Assembly (NCBI GenBank): GCA_030655675.1
Contig: JAUSPM010000174.1
Location: 1-7,480 of the forward strand
Direction: 5' to 3'
From: Methanosarcinaceae archaeon
Lineage (GTDB): Archaea > Halobacteriota > Methanosarcinia > Methanosarcinales > Methanosarcinaceae
Length of the DNA: 7,480 bases
The notes beneath the pieces were generated by a model. That model worked only from the letters and a program-made list of their open reading frames with translations, was not told the DNA's origin and searched no databases. The translations under genes were made by a program, and so were the position numbers. This document shows positions 1-6,435 of the stretch, in pieces. Numbering within the stretch: the first letter of the stretch is position 1; the number at the start of each line of letters is the position of its first letter.

Positions 1-197
1 CAAGTTAATGCGAACGAAGTGAGTATTTTCTTGTGATGCCCAGTGACGAATCTATCTATGCCATTTTAAATTTTTTATTTCTACTATTATTGTTTCACAT
101 TGCCCGCATACACCATGACGTGTTAAATTTGCCAGCGGGACAAAACGAAATTTCACAATAATACAACTTATTTATCAAAATTTAACGAGGTGTACAA
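1..197 (+). promoter_or_regulatory. Promoter/leader region of mtbCB
   Basis: No gene is visible here. The stretch is AT-rich, with TATA-like tracts at about 64-80 and 123-130; I cannot choose between them. An inverted repeat (CCCGC at 103-107 with GCGGG at 135-139, enclosing ACAC 110-113 and GTGT 120-123) could form a hairpin in DNA or leader RNA. GCCAGCGG at 131-138 matches, with one change, a motif upstream of mtmC and mtbA. The mtbC ribosome binding site is GAGGTG at 187-192, five bases before the ATG. That a promoter lies here is an inference from position and composition. Confidence 0.5.
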
Positions 198-842
198 ATG
201 AGCAAAGAAGAAATTTTTAAAGAACTTGCAGATGCCGTAGTTTCTTGCAAAAAAGATGTTGTTGACGCAGCAGTTGAAAAAGCAAGAAGTGAAGGTATTG
301 AACCGGCCGAGATCATTGAAAAAGGTCTTGCAGCCGGTATGAATGAAGTAGGCATTATGTTTGAGAGGGGTAAATTATTCTTGCCACATGTAATGCTTGC
401 AGCCGGTGCAATGGAGTCAGGGGTCAAGATTTTGGAATCTGACATGCCAAAGGGTACGGTCAGTAAAAAACTTGGTGTTATCGTAAACGGCACTGTTGAG
501 GGAGATGTACATGACATTGGCAAGTCCATTGTTTCCACAATGCTCCAATCAGCAGGTTTTGAGGTCCATGACATTGGAAGAGATGTTCCTCTTCAGGATT
601 TCATCGATAAGATCAAAGAGACAAATGCAGATATGGTTGGCCTTTCCGCTCTTATGACCACTACTCTTCCCGGCCAGAAAGAAATTATCGAGATGCTCAA
701 AGAGCAGGGTCTTCGGGACAAAGTGAAAGTAATGGTCGGCGGTGCACCTGCAACAGAAAACTGGGCAAAGAAGATCGGTGCCGACTGTTATGCAGAAAAT
801 GCAAGTGAAGCCGTGGCAAGAGCCAAAGAACTGCTTCTCTAA
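198..842 (+). CDS. mtbC: Dimethylamine corrinoid protein MtbC
   Basis: This 214-residue cytoplasmic protein carries the cobamide that accepts a methyl group from dimethylamine through MtbB and hands it to MtbA. It has the two-domain layout of the methyltransferase corrinoid-protein family. The N-terminal helical cap runs from about residue 1 to 88. The Rossmann-like B12-binding domain follows, with the base-off/His-on motif D103-x-H105-x-x-G108, then SALMTTT at 150-156 and GGAP at 181-184. Length is usual for the family. The start is supported by GAGGTG five bases upstream. The gene lies 20 bp before mtbB, with which it is surely cotranscribed. The corrinoid proteins for mono-, di- and trimethylamine are paralogues, so the dimethylamine assignment rests mainly on pairing with mtbB. 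Confidence 0.92.
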   Translation: MSKEEIFKELADAVVSCKKDVVDAAVEKARSEGIEPAEIIEKGLAAGMNEVGIMFERGKLFLPHVMLAAGAMESGVKILESDMPKGTVSKKLGVIVNGTVEGDVHDIGKSIVSTMLQSAGFEVHDIGRDVPLQDFIDKIKETNADMVGLSALMTTTLPGQKEIIEMLKEQGLRDKVKVMVGGAPATENWAKKIGADCYAENASEAVARAKELLL

Positions 843-862
843 AAATTAAGAAGGTGAAATGA

Positions 863-2266
863 ATGACAACAGAATACGCTACTAGAATGGGAGACGGTCA
901 GAGAATATTCATGACAAGAGAGCAGATCCTGGCAGACCTCATAGAAGGAATGGCAGATGCTACAGATCTTGGCACTATCCCCGATCTTAGTGAAGATGAA
1001 CTCGACAAACTTGTTGATATTATTGCAACGCCTGCAAGAATGGTTGGTGTAGAACCAGGCAAAGAAGTCCCCGTAACACATGACATTGGTACAATCAGAA
1101 TTGATGGTGACCAGGGTAACAGCGGTGTGGGCATCCCATCCAGCAGACTTGTCGGTGTCATGATGCACGAAAGGGCATTTGGTGCTGACACTATGGAACT
1201 TGGTCATATCGACTACAGTTACAAACCTGTTAAACCTGTGATCTCTAATGAACAACAGGCAATGGAAGTCTGTCAGCAGAATACTATTATACCACTTCTC
1301 TATGGTGCAATGCCAAATCTTGGTCTTTACTATACACCAGATGGTCCATTCGAAAACCCCGGTGATCTTATGAAGGCATTCAAGATCGATGAGGCAAGAG
1401 TTTCTATTGAAGGTGCAGCCAAACATGCTACAAGGGACATAACATGGATCATGCGTAAAATGATGTCCTCCGGTGCTGACGGTGTTAATTTTGATACAGT
1501 CGGTGCTGCCGGAGACGGCGATATGTATGCATCCCTGCATGCTATTGAAGCATTGAGAAAAGAGTTCCCTGAAATCTACATTGAAGCAGGTATGGCAGGC
1601 GAGTTGACTCTCGGTTTACATGGTGACCTTCAATATGACGGAAAGGTCCTTGCAGGAATGTGGCCACATCAGCAGGCTGAGGTTGTTTCAAAGGCGGGTG
1701 CCAATATATTCGGACCTGTTGTTAATACCAACACCAGCAGAAGTGCAGCATGGAATCTCGGAAGGGCTGTTACTTTTGTTAAGGCGGCTGTTAAAGCTTC
1801 ATCTATTCCATGTCATGTGAACATGGGAATGGGTGTCGGTGGTATTCCTATGTTTGAGACTCCAACAATTGACGCTGTGTCAAGGGCCAGTAAAGCTATG
1901 GTTGAAGTTGCCGGCGTCGACGGCATATAGGTAGGGGTCGGCGACCCGATGGGTATGCCGATCGCACACATTATGACCTCCGGAATGAGCGGTATCAGAG
2001 CAGCAGGAGATCTTGTTGCAAGGATGGAATTCTCAAAGAGTATGAGAATTGGAGAAGCAAAGGAATACGTTGCAAAGAAACTGAATGTTTCTACAATTGA
2101 TCTTAGTGATGAGTATGTCATGAGAGAAATTAGGGAAGATCTCGGTATCGGTGTGATAACTTCAGTTGCAGGTGCTCCAAAAGGAATTGCAGCAAAGATG
2201 AATATCGAGAAACTTCTGGGGATTAAGATCAATTCCTGTGAGAGATTCCGAAAACAAATTGCATAA
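863..2266 (+). CDS. mtbB: Dimethylamine methyltransferase MtbB (pyrrolysine-containing)
   Basis: MtbB demethylates dimethylamine, giving monomethylamine and methylated MtbC. The reading frame has one in-frame TAG at 1928-1930. Reading it as pyrrolysine gives 467 residues with Pyl at 356, the length and position I recall for characterised MtbB. Family-typical stretches lie on both sides of the amber: DGDQGNSGVGIPSSR, HERAFGADTMELGHIDYS and TPDGPFENPGDLMKAFKI before it, and VGVGDPMGMPIAH and the terminal NSCERFRKQIA after it. The frame continues without any shift and ends in TAA. The ribosome binding site AAGGTG (851-856) fits ATG 863; an ATG at 859 is in another frame. The monomethylamine it produces is the substrate of MtmB, encoded next. 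Read as a stop, TAG would remove the last 112 residues, so this is not a pseudogene. Confidence 0.97.
1928..1930 (+). other. Amber codon decoded as pyrrolysine (MtbB Pyl356)
   Basis: TAG lies in frame between VDGI and VGVGDP, both conserved in MtbB, and the downstream frame stays protein-like for 111 residues to TAA. GCCG/CGGC at 1910-1924 and GGGTC/GACCC at 1935-1947 could form small hairpins on either side of it. In this family the pyrrolysine is thought to bind and orient the methylamine substrate for attack by Co(I). Confidence 0.96.
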
Positions 2267-2283
2267 TTGAATTGGGGAACTTT

Positions 2284-2319
2284 AAATGAGATTTTCTGCG
2301 TTGCAGGGTCTCATTTTTT
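2284..2319 (+). terminator. Hairpin terminator after mtbB
   Basis: AAATGAGA (2284-2291) pairs perfectly with TCTCATTT (2309-2316). Inside it CTGC (2296-2299) pairs with GCAG (2303-2306) around a three-base loop. The T-run extends to 2319. It begins 17 bp after the mtbB stop, so mtbCB and mtmCB are probably separate transcripts. Archaeal termination relies mainly on T-runs, so the role of the stem is less certain. Confidence 0.72.
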
Positions 2320-2324
2320 ATCCA

Positions 2325-2356
2325 TTTATAGTGAAAATAACTACTGCCAGTGGCAG
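2325..2356 (+). promoter_or_regulatory. Candidate promoter and operator-like palindrome of mtmCB
   Basis: TTTATA (2325-2330) is a plausible archaeal TATA element. CTGCCAGTGGCAG (2344-2356) is a 13-bp near-perfect palindrome centred on G2350, about where transcription would start 25 bases downstream of the box. It contains GCCAGTGG, also found upstream of mtbA. The predicted leader is about 50 nt. An operator or a leader hairpin are both possible; the function is inferred. Confidence 0.45.
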
Positions 2357-2403
2357 GTGAATGGATACAATTTTCCCGTTATAATTATTGAGTGAGGTAT
2401 TAC

Positions 2404-3051
2404 ATGTCAAATCAAGATTATTTAGACAAACTTAGAGATACAATTGTCAATCAAAATATAAACGGCTGTGTTGAAGCCACTAATGAGGCACTTGCAGCTG
2501 GTATCGGTGCAGTTGAAGCAATCGAGAATGGGCTTTCAGTTGGAATGAAAATAGTCGGCGACAAATTCGAAGCCGCGGAGATATACCTTCCACATATCAT
2601 GATGTCTGCAAAAGCAATGAGTGCAGCTATGGAAATTCTTTCACCTCTCCTCGTAGGAGATGAAAATGCAGGACATGGGCTTGCTATCACCTATGTTCAG
2701 GAAGGAGACATTCACGACATTGGCCACCGCCTTGTAACAACCATGCTGGGAGCTAATGGGTTTGAGATCATTGATCTCGGAGTGGACGTACCAAACGAAA
2801 AGGTCATTGAAGAAGTCATCAAGAACAAGGGTAAGAAAATGATCCTTGTCGGTTCAGCACTCATGACAACATCAATGCTTGGCCAGAAAGATACAGTGGA
2901 ACTGCTTAAGGAAGAAGGTCTCAGGGACGATATCAAGGTTATGTTTGGCGGGGCACCTGTCTCAGATGCATGGATTGCAGAGATCGGTGCAGATGCAACA
3001 GCAGAGAACGCTGCAGATGCTTCTCGTGTAGCTCTTGAGATTATGAAATAA
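2404..3051 (+). CDS. mtmC: Monomethylamine corrinoid protein MtmC
   Basis: MtmC carries the cobamide methylated by MtmB from monomethylamine and demethylated by MtbA. With ATG 2404 it is 215 residues. The N-terminal helical domain is followed by the B12 domain, with D102-x-H104-x-x-G107 (GDIHDIGHRLVTTMLGANGF), SALMTTSMLGQKD from 151 and FGGAPVSDAW from 181. The start MSNQDYLDKLRD resembles known MtmC, and GAGGT (2394-2398) sits five bases before ATG 2404. The frame is open from a GTG at 2392, but that GTG overlaps the ribosome binding site and would add four unconserved residues, so it is unlikely. Stop is TAA. mtmB follows after 13 bp. The assignment to monomethylamine rests on that partner and on close likeness to the recalled M. 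barkeri protein. Confidence 0.95.
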   Translation: MSNQDYLDKLRDTIVNQNINGCVEATNEALAAGIGAVEAIENGLSVGMKIVGDKFEAAEIYLPHIMMSAKAMSAAMEILSPLLVGDENAGHGLAITYVQEGDIHDIGHRLVTTMLGANGFEIIDLGVDVPNEKVIEEVIKNKGKKMILVGSALMTTSMLGQKDTVELLKEEGLRDDIKVMFGGAPVSDAWIAEIGADATAENAADASRVALEIMK

Positions 3052-3064
3052 GAGGTGACTAAGT

Positions 3065-4441
3065 ATGACATATAGTAGATCAATGGATTGTTATGAATTC
3101 TATGACCGTGCAAAGAAAGGTGAGAAGAGAACCCAGGATGACTGGGATCTTATGACCATTCCGATGAAGTCAATGGAACTCAAGCAGAAATACGGAATTG
3201 ACTTTAAGGGTCAGTTTGTCCCAACCGATAAGGACATGATGGGCAATTTGTTCAAAGCTGGTTTTGACATGCTCCTTGAGTGCGGTATTTACTGTACCGA
3301 CACCAAACGTATCGTTAAGTATACCGAAGATGAGATGTGGAATGCTATCAACAATGTACAAAAAGAGTTTGTACTTGGTACGGGAAGAGATGCAGTGACC
3401 GTTAAAAAGAGAAGTGTTGGTGACAAGCGTAAACCTATAATCCAGGGCGGTCCAACAGGTTCTCCAATCTCGGAAGAGATGTTCATGCCAGTGCATATGA
3501 GCTATGCTCTTGAGAGGGAAGTTGACACAATTGTGAATGGTGTCATGATGACGGTTCGTGGAAAACCACCAATCCCTAAAAGTCCTTATGAGATCCTGGC
3601 TGCCAAGACTGAGACACGTCTTATAAAACAGGCAGCTGCAATGGCCGGAAGGCCTGGCATGGGCATATAGGGGCCTGAGACTTCCCTGTCAGCTCAGGGA
3701 AATATCGCTGCTGACTGTGCCGGTGGCATGATCAGTAGTGACAGTCACGAGGTCTCACAACTAAATGAACTTAAGATCGATCTTGACGCAATTTCTGTAA
3801 TTGCACATTATAACGGTAACAGTTCTATTATCATGGATGAGCAGATGCCTATCTTTGGTGGCTACGCCGGCGGCGTAGAAGAAACTGCTATTGTTGATAT
3901 TGCAACACACATCAATGCATTTGTGATGAGCAATGCAACCTGGCATCTTGATGGCCCGGTGCACATACGCTGGGGATCTACAAATACAAGGGAAACTTTG
4001 ATGATCGCAGGATGGACCTGTGCTACAATTTCAGAGTTCACTGATATGCTTTCAGGTAACCAGTACTACCCATGTGCAGGACCATGTACAGAGATGTGCC
4101 TGCTCGAGGCTTCAGCTCAGTCTATGACAGATACGGCATCCGGCCGTGAGATCCTTTCTGGTGTTGCAGCCGCAAAGGGTGTTGTACAGGATAAGACAAC
4201 CGGTATGGAAGCCAGAATGATGGGAGAGGTTGCAAGAGCAACTGCGGGTATGGAAATTGGAGCAGTCAACAAGATAATTGATGGACTCCTCAAACTCTAC
4301 GAGAACGATTATGCAAAAGCACCAAAAGGAAAGACATTCCAGGAATGTTATGATGTTAAGACCATAACACCAACTGATGAATACATTAGCGTATACGATG
4401 GTGCACGCAGGAAACTCGAAGAACTTGGATTGGTATTCTAA
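3065..4441 (+). CDS. mtmB: Monomethylamine methyltransferase MtmB (pyrrolysine-containing)
   Basis: MtmB transfers the methyl group of monomethylamine to the Co(I) corrinoid of MtmC and releases ammonia. The frame contains TAG at 3668-3670. Read as pyrrolysine it gives 458 residues with Pyl at 202, exactly the length and position of M. barkeri MtmB, where the residue sits in the cleft of a TIM barrel. Conserved stretches include TQDDWDLMTIPMK, LLECGIYCTDT, IQGGPTGSPISEE, AMAGRPGMGI just before Pyl, GPETSLSAQGN just after it, DEQMPIFGGYAGG, HIRWGSTNTRETLMIAGW and CAGPCTEMCLLEASAQS. GAGGTG (3052-3057) supports ATG 3065. The gene forms a tight pair with mtmC and ends in TAA. The 237-residue frame from ATG 3728 is only the C-terminal half of this protein. 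Confidence 0.98.
3668..3670 (+). other. Amber codon decoded as pyrrolysine (MtmB Pyl202)
   Basis: TAG lies in frame between the conserved AGRPGMGI and GPETSLSAQGN of MtmB. The protein frame continues unbroken for 256 residues to TAA. Position 202 is where pyrrolysine was identified in the M. barkeri enzyme. Confidence 0.98.
3671..3701 (+). promoter_or_regulatory. PYLIS-like stem-loop downstream of the mtmB amber codon
   Basis: TTCCCTG (3682-3688) and CAGGGAA (3695-3701) form a perfect 7-bp stem with a six-base loop, starting 11 bases after the amber codon. A competing stem is CCTGAG (3674-3679) with CTCAGG (3693-3698). This matches the place of the PYLIS element proposed for mtmB. Published work with M. 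barkeri and M. acetivorans suggests that such an element is not strictly required for pyrrolysine insertion, so the role is uncertain. Confidence 0.5.
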
Positions 4442-4453
4442 AATCGCGTTTAA

Positions 4454-4520
4454 TCTGGATCCCATACCAGAACATTGTATATCCTCCGCCTCTGGCCAGT
4501 GGGCTAAAACTGGCTCCACT
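4454..4520 (+). promoter_or_regulatory. Hairpin-rich mtmB-mtbA gap with candidate mtbA promoter
   Basis: The 127-bp gap has no T-run terminator. TCTGG (4454-4458) and CCAGA (4467-4471) can pair. A TATA-like GTATAT lies at 4477-4482. GCCAGT (4495-4500) pairs with ACTGGC (4509-4514), while AGTGGG (4498-4503) can instead pair with TCCACT (4515-4520), so the two stems exclude each other. The start of the second region carries GCCAGTGG (4495-4502), the motif also seen before mtmC. mtbA may have its own promoter here, be reached by read-through from mtmCB, or both. Confidence 0.42.
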
Positions 4521-4568
4521 TTATTAGTAGAGTACAAAAATATAATTGAAGTACAGGAGATTGAATTT

Positions 4569-5588
4569 ATGACTGAATATACACCAAAAGAAAGACTGGC
4601 ACGCGTATTGAACAAGCAGCCAGTTGTCAGAATGCCGGCTGTTTGTGTCACACAAACTGCAACCGTTGAACAGCTGGAAGCCTGTGGTGCATTCTGGCCA
4701 GAGGCAAACGAGAATGCCGAAAAGATGGCGACCCTTGCTGAGGCAGGTCACACTGTAATTGGTTTTGAGGCCGTACGTGTTCCGTATGATATTACCGCAG
4801 AAGCCGAATTCTTTGGCTGTGAGATCAAGGCAGGCACACAGGTTCAGCAACCATCTGTTGTTGGACATGTTGTGAAAAATGCAGAAGATATTGAAGGTTT
4901 AAGGGATTATGATCTTAGTAAAGGAAGAATCGGGGTTGTTTGTAAAGCGATCAAGATACTTGCGGACAAATATGGAGCAGACCTCCCTATCATGGGTAGT
5001 ATGCTGGGTCCTTTCTCACTGGCACAGCACCTTAATGGTGACAGCTGGTTCATGGCCATTATGACAGATGAGACCTTTGGACTGGCACTTATGGAATTCA
5101 CGACCGAGTTCAATATTGCATATGCAAAGAAAATGGTTGAGAGTGGTGCTGACACAATGGTCATTATTGACCCTACGGCAAGTTACCAGCTCATCGGCCC
5201 TGAATTCTATGAGAAGTTCGTACTGCCATTCCACACGAGAATTATTGATGCGATGCATGAACTTAATATTCCTACTGTTCTTCATATTTGCGGTGATGCC
5301 ACAAATGGCCTCACTCTGATGGAAGCCTGTGGAGTAGATGGTATCAGCATTGACCAGAATGTGGATGTTGCAACTGCTGTGGCCAAATTGGAAAAAGCAA
5401 TTGTCATAGGAAATCTTGATCCGGCGAACATGCTCTGGAACCAGACACCTGCAACAATAAAAGAAGAGTCAAAGAATATACTCAATGCAGGCGTGCATTT
5501 GTTGGCACCCGGATGTGGTATTGTAAGCAAGACTCCTACCGAGAACCTTCGAACAATGGTTGAGATGGCAAAGAACCATACATACTGA
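4569..5588 (+). CDS. mtbA: Methylcobamide:coenzyme M methyltransferase MtbA (methylamine-specific)
   Basis: MtbA takes the methyl group from methylated MtbC or MtmC and transfers it to coenzyme M, giving methyl-CoM. It is a zinc enzyme of the uroporphyrinogen decarboxylase-like (MtaA/MtbA) family. The protein has 339 residues, the usual length. It starts MTEYTPKERL, with AGGAGA (4555-4560) eight bases upstream. The zinc ligands are visible as H239-x-C241 in TVLHICGDATNG and C316 in LLAPGCGIVS. Other family stretches are GSMLGPFSLAQHLNGD (143-158) and DPTASYQLIGPEFYEKF. The open frame extends upstream to 4377, inside mtmB, but those residues are not family-like. MtaA, the methanol-specific paralogue, is the alternative; the start and the neighbours favour MtbA. 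It ends in TGA before a strong terminator. Confidence 0.95.
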   Translation: MTEYTPKERLARVLNKQPVVRMPAVCVTQTATVEQLEACGAFWPEANENAEKMATLAEAGHTVIGFEAVRVPYDITAEAEFFGCEIKAGTQVQQPSVVGHVVKNAEDIEGLRDYDLSKGRIGVVCKAIKILADKYGADLPIMGSMLGPFSLAQHLNGDSWFMAIMTDETFGLALMEFTTEFNIAYAKKMVESGADTMVIIDPTASYQLIGPEFYEKFVLPFHTRIIDAMHELNIPTVLHICGDATNGLTLMEACGVDGISIDQNVDVATAVAKLEKAIVIGNLDPANMLWNQTPATIKEESKNILNAGVHLLAPGCGIVSKTPTENLRTMVEMAKNHTY

Positions 5589-5608
5589 ACGTTAAAATTT
5601 GTTGTTTT

Positions 5609-5661
5609 GGTCGAAAAATGGCTACATTTTCGTAGTTGTTTTTCGTCCGGTGATTTTTTTT
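5609..5661 (+). terminator. Strong terminator after mtbA
   Basis: Bases 5612-5625 pair with 5632-5645 as a 14-bp stem with three G-T wobbles and a six-base loop. GG (5609-5610) and CC (5647-5648) extend it past one T-T mismatch. A run of eight T follows at 5654-5661. It begins 20 bp after the mtbA stop and closes the plus-strand methylamine gene cluster before the convergent pylT. Confidence 0.85.
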
Positions 5662-5715
5662 GATGTTTGATTTTAGATATATTAGAAAAACTCACTTGTT
5701 CAGGTATCTTTAATT

Positions 5716-5741
5716 CCGAGTCAATCCGCCGCAGGCTGCAC
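5716..5741 (+). repeat. GC-rich dispersed repeat, copy 1
   Basis: The core is CCGCCGCAGGCTGCAC (5726-5741). It agrees with copy 2 at 20 of 26 positions and is in the same orientation. Looser likeness to copy 2 (CCC, TCATCA and TTCCT blocks) continues for about 30 bp downstream. It is a GC-rich island in AT-rich DNA, between the mtbA terminator and pylT. Confidence 0.5.
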
Positions 5742-5817
5742 ATCCCTTCATCACCGAGAATTTTTTCCTTTCGGTCGAATCAACTTGATGTACACAATTT
5801 TACAAATTGCATACAAT

Positions 5818-5867
5818 AAAAAGTTAAAAATAGATTTTATCATTATGTGATTAATCACACAATGATA
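5818..5867 (-). terminator. Terminator downstream of pylT
   Basis: Bases 5838-5867 form a 30-nt imperfect palindrome: TATCATT/AATGATA arms enclose the 14-bp palindrome TGTGATTAATCACA, with one G-T pair between. Reading the minus strand it follows pylT by about 20 bases and is succeeded by two T5 runs (5830-5826 and 5822-5818). This suits a terminator for the tRNA transcript. A protein-binding palindrome is a less likely alternative. Confidence 0.65.
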
Positions 5868-5887
5868 CATTGAATGTTGATAAATGT

Positions 5888-5959
5888 TGGCGGAAACCCC
5901 GGGAAATTAACTCGGCTGAACGGATTTAGAGTCCATTCGATCAACATGATCTGATTTCC
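5888..5959 (-). tRNA. pylT: tRNA-Pyl (anticodon CUA), amber-decoding
   Basis: This 72-nt gene encodes the pyrrolysine tRNA that decodes the UAG codons of mtbB and mtmB. Numbering from its 5' end: acceptor GGAAATC (1-7) pairs fully with GGTTTCC (62-68), including one U-G pair; a single base separates it from the D stem (GATC/GATC, 9-12 and 18-21) with a five-base loop. The anticodon stem has six pairs (23-28 with 36-41) and its loop CTCTAAA holds CTA (plus-strand 5927-5929). The variable region is three bases, CAG, and CCA is encoded. These compact traits are diagnostic of tRNA-Pyl. From memory, about seven positions differ from the M. barkeri gene. The two acceptor changes keep pairing, but T-stem A48 faces C and base 8 is A, not T. 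pylS does not follow; the gene runs toward mtbA. Confidence 0.95.
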
Positions 5960-6005
5960 TCGTTGATATGAATTTTTATGTACAAAAATAAATATGCTTT
6001 TTTAG

Positions 6006-6014
6006 TATTTATAT
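6006..6014 (-). promoter_or_regulatory. Candidate TATA box of pylT
   Basis: The minus strand reads ATATAAATA here, 47 bases upstream of the mature tRNA 5' end. A start about 25 bases downstream would leave a leader of some 20 nt for RNase P to remove. A second, closer AT-rich element (CATATTTATT, about 5987-5996) is an alternative and would give almost no leader. Confidence 0.45.
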
Positions 6015-6232
6015 TATGTGGTTGATTTAATTTGAGTGAAAATTGCTATAAAGTCTTTTGTATCGTATTTTATTAAATTGTGAATAATACTAATAGGAAC
6101 ATATATATGTGATATTTGAAAGTTCACTTTGCGGTAAACAAGTCCACCTCAAAAAAACGAAATCAAAAACGTGTCTTGCAGATGAGTTCATTCATTATTC
6201 ATTCCCCTGTCTTTGTTTAGCAGTTTTTGACG

Positions 6233-6258
6233 CCAAGTAGAACCGCCACAGGCGGCAC
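6233..6258 (+). repeat. GC-rich dispersed repeat, copy 2
   Basis: The core CCGCCACAGGCGGCAC (6243-6258) includes a perfect hairpin, CCGCC-ACA-GGCGG (6243-6255). It is in direct orientation to copy 1, and together they bracket pylT. The upstream part (CCAAGTAGAA) also resembles copy 1. Confidence 0.55.
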
Positions 6259-6435
6259 GCCCCATTATCATCAATGAAATCTTCCTCTTTTTGCATTTAA
6301 TGGACAAAATGAATTGTATAAGAGATATTGTGCACCATTTTCGCGGAATCGATAGCTTTTAATTTAAAATTATGTATTATTATATTATTAATCCGACCAA
6401 TGTGAATAATTGCATACGATTAGTGGTTTGGAAAC

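Noticed and set aside
198..842. First corrinoid gene as mttC or mtaC
   Set aside because: Its immediate cotranscribed partner is mtbB; paralogy makes this a judgement from context rather than proof.
839..1540. Large minus-strand open frame opposite mtbB
   Set aside because: It is an antisense shadow of a conserved gene, Cys/His/Ser-rich with no family look.
863..1930. mtbB as a broken gene split by a stop at 1928
   Set aside because: The stop is TAG at the family's pyrrolysine position, the frame continues with conserved MtbB sequence, and a CUA-anticodon tRNA-Pyl gene is in the window.
2392..2403. GTG 2392 as the mtmC start
   Set aside because: It overlaps the ribosome binding site of ATG 2404 and adds four residues not seen in the family.
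3065..3670. mtmB as two separate genes (3065-3670 and 3728-4441)
   Set aside because: Same reason: TAG at residue 202 is the known pyrrolysine codon of MtmB and the joined length is the family length.
4377..4568. Longer mtbA start inside mtmB
   Set aside because: The extra residues are not family-like, and ATG 4569 has a well-placed AGGAGA and the standard MTEYTPKERL beginning.
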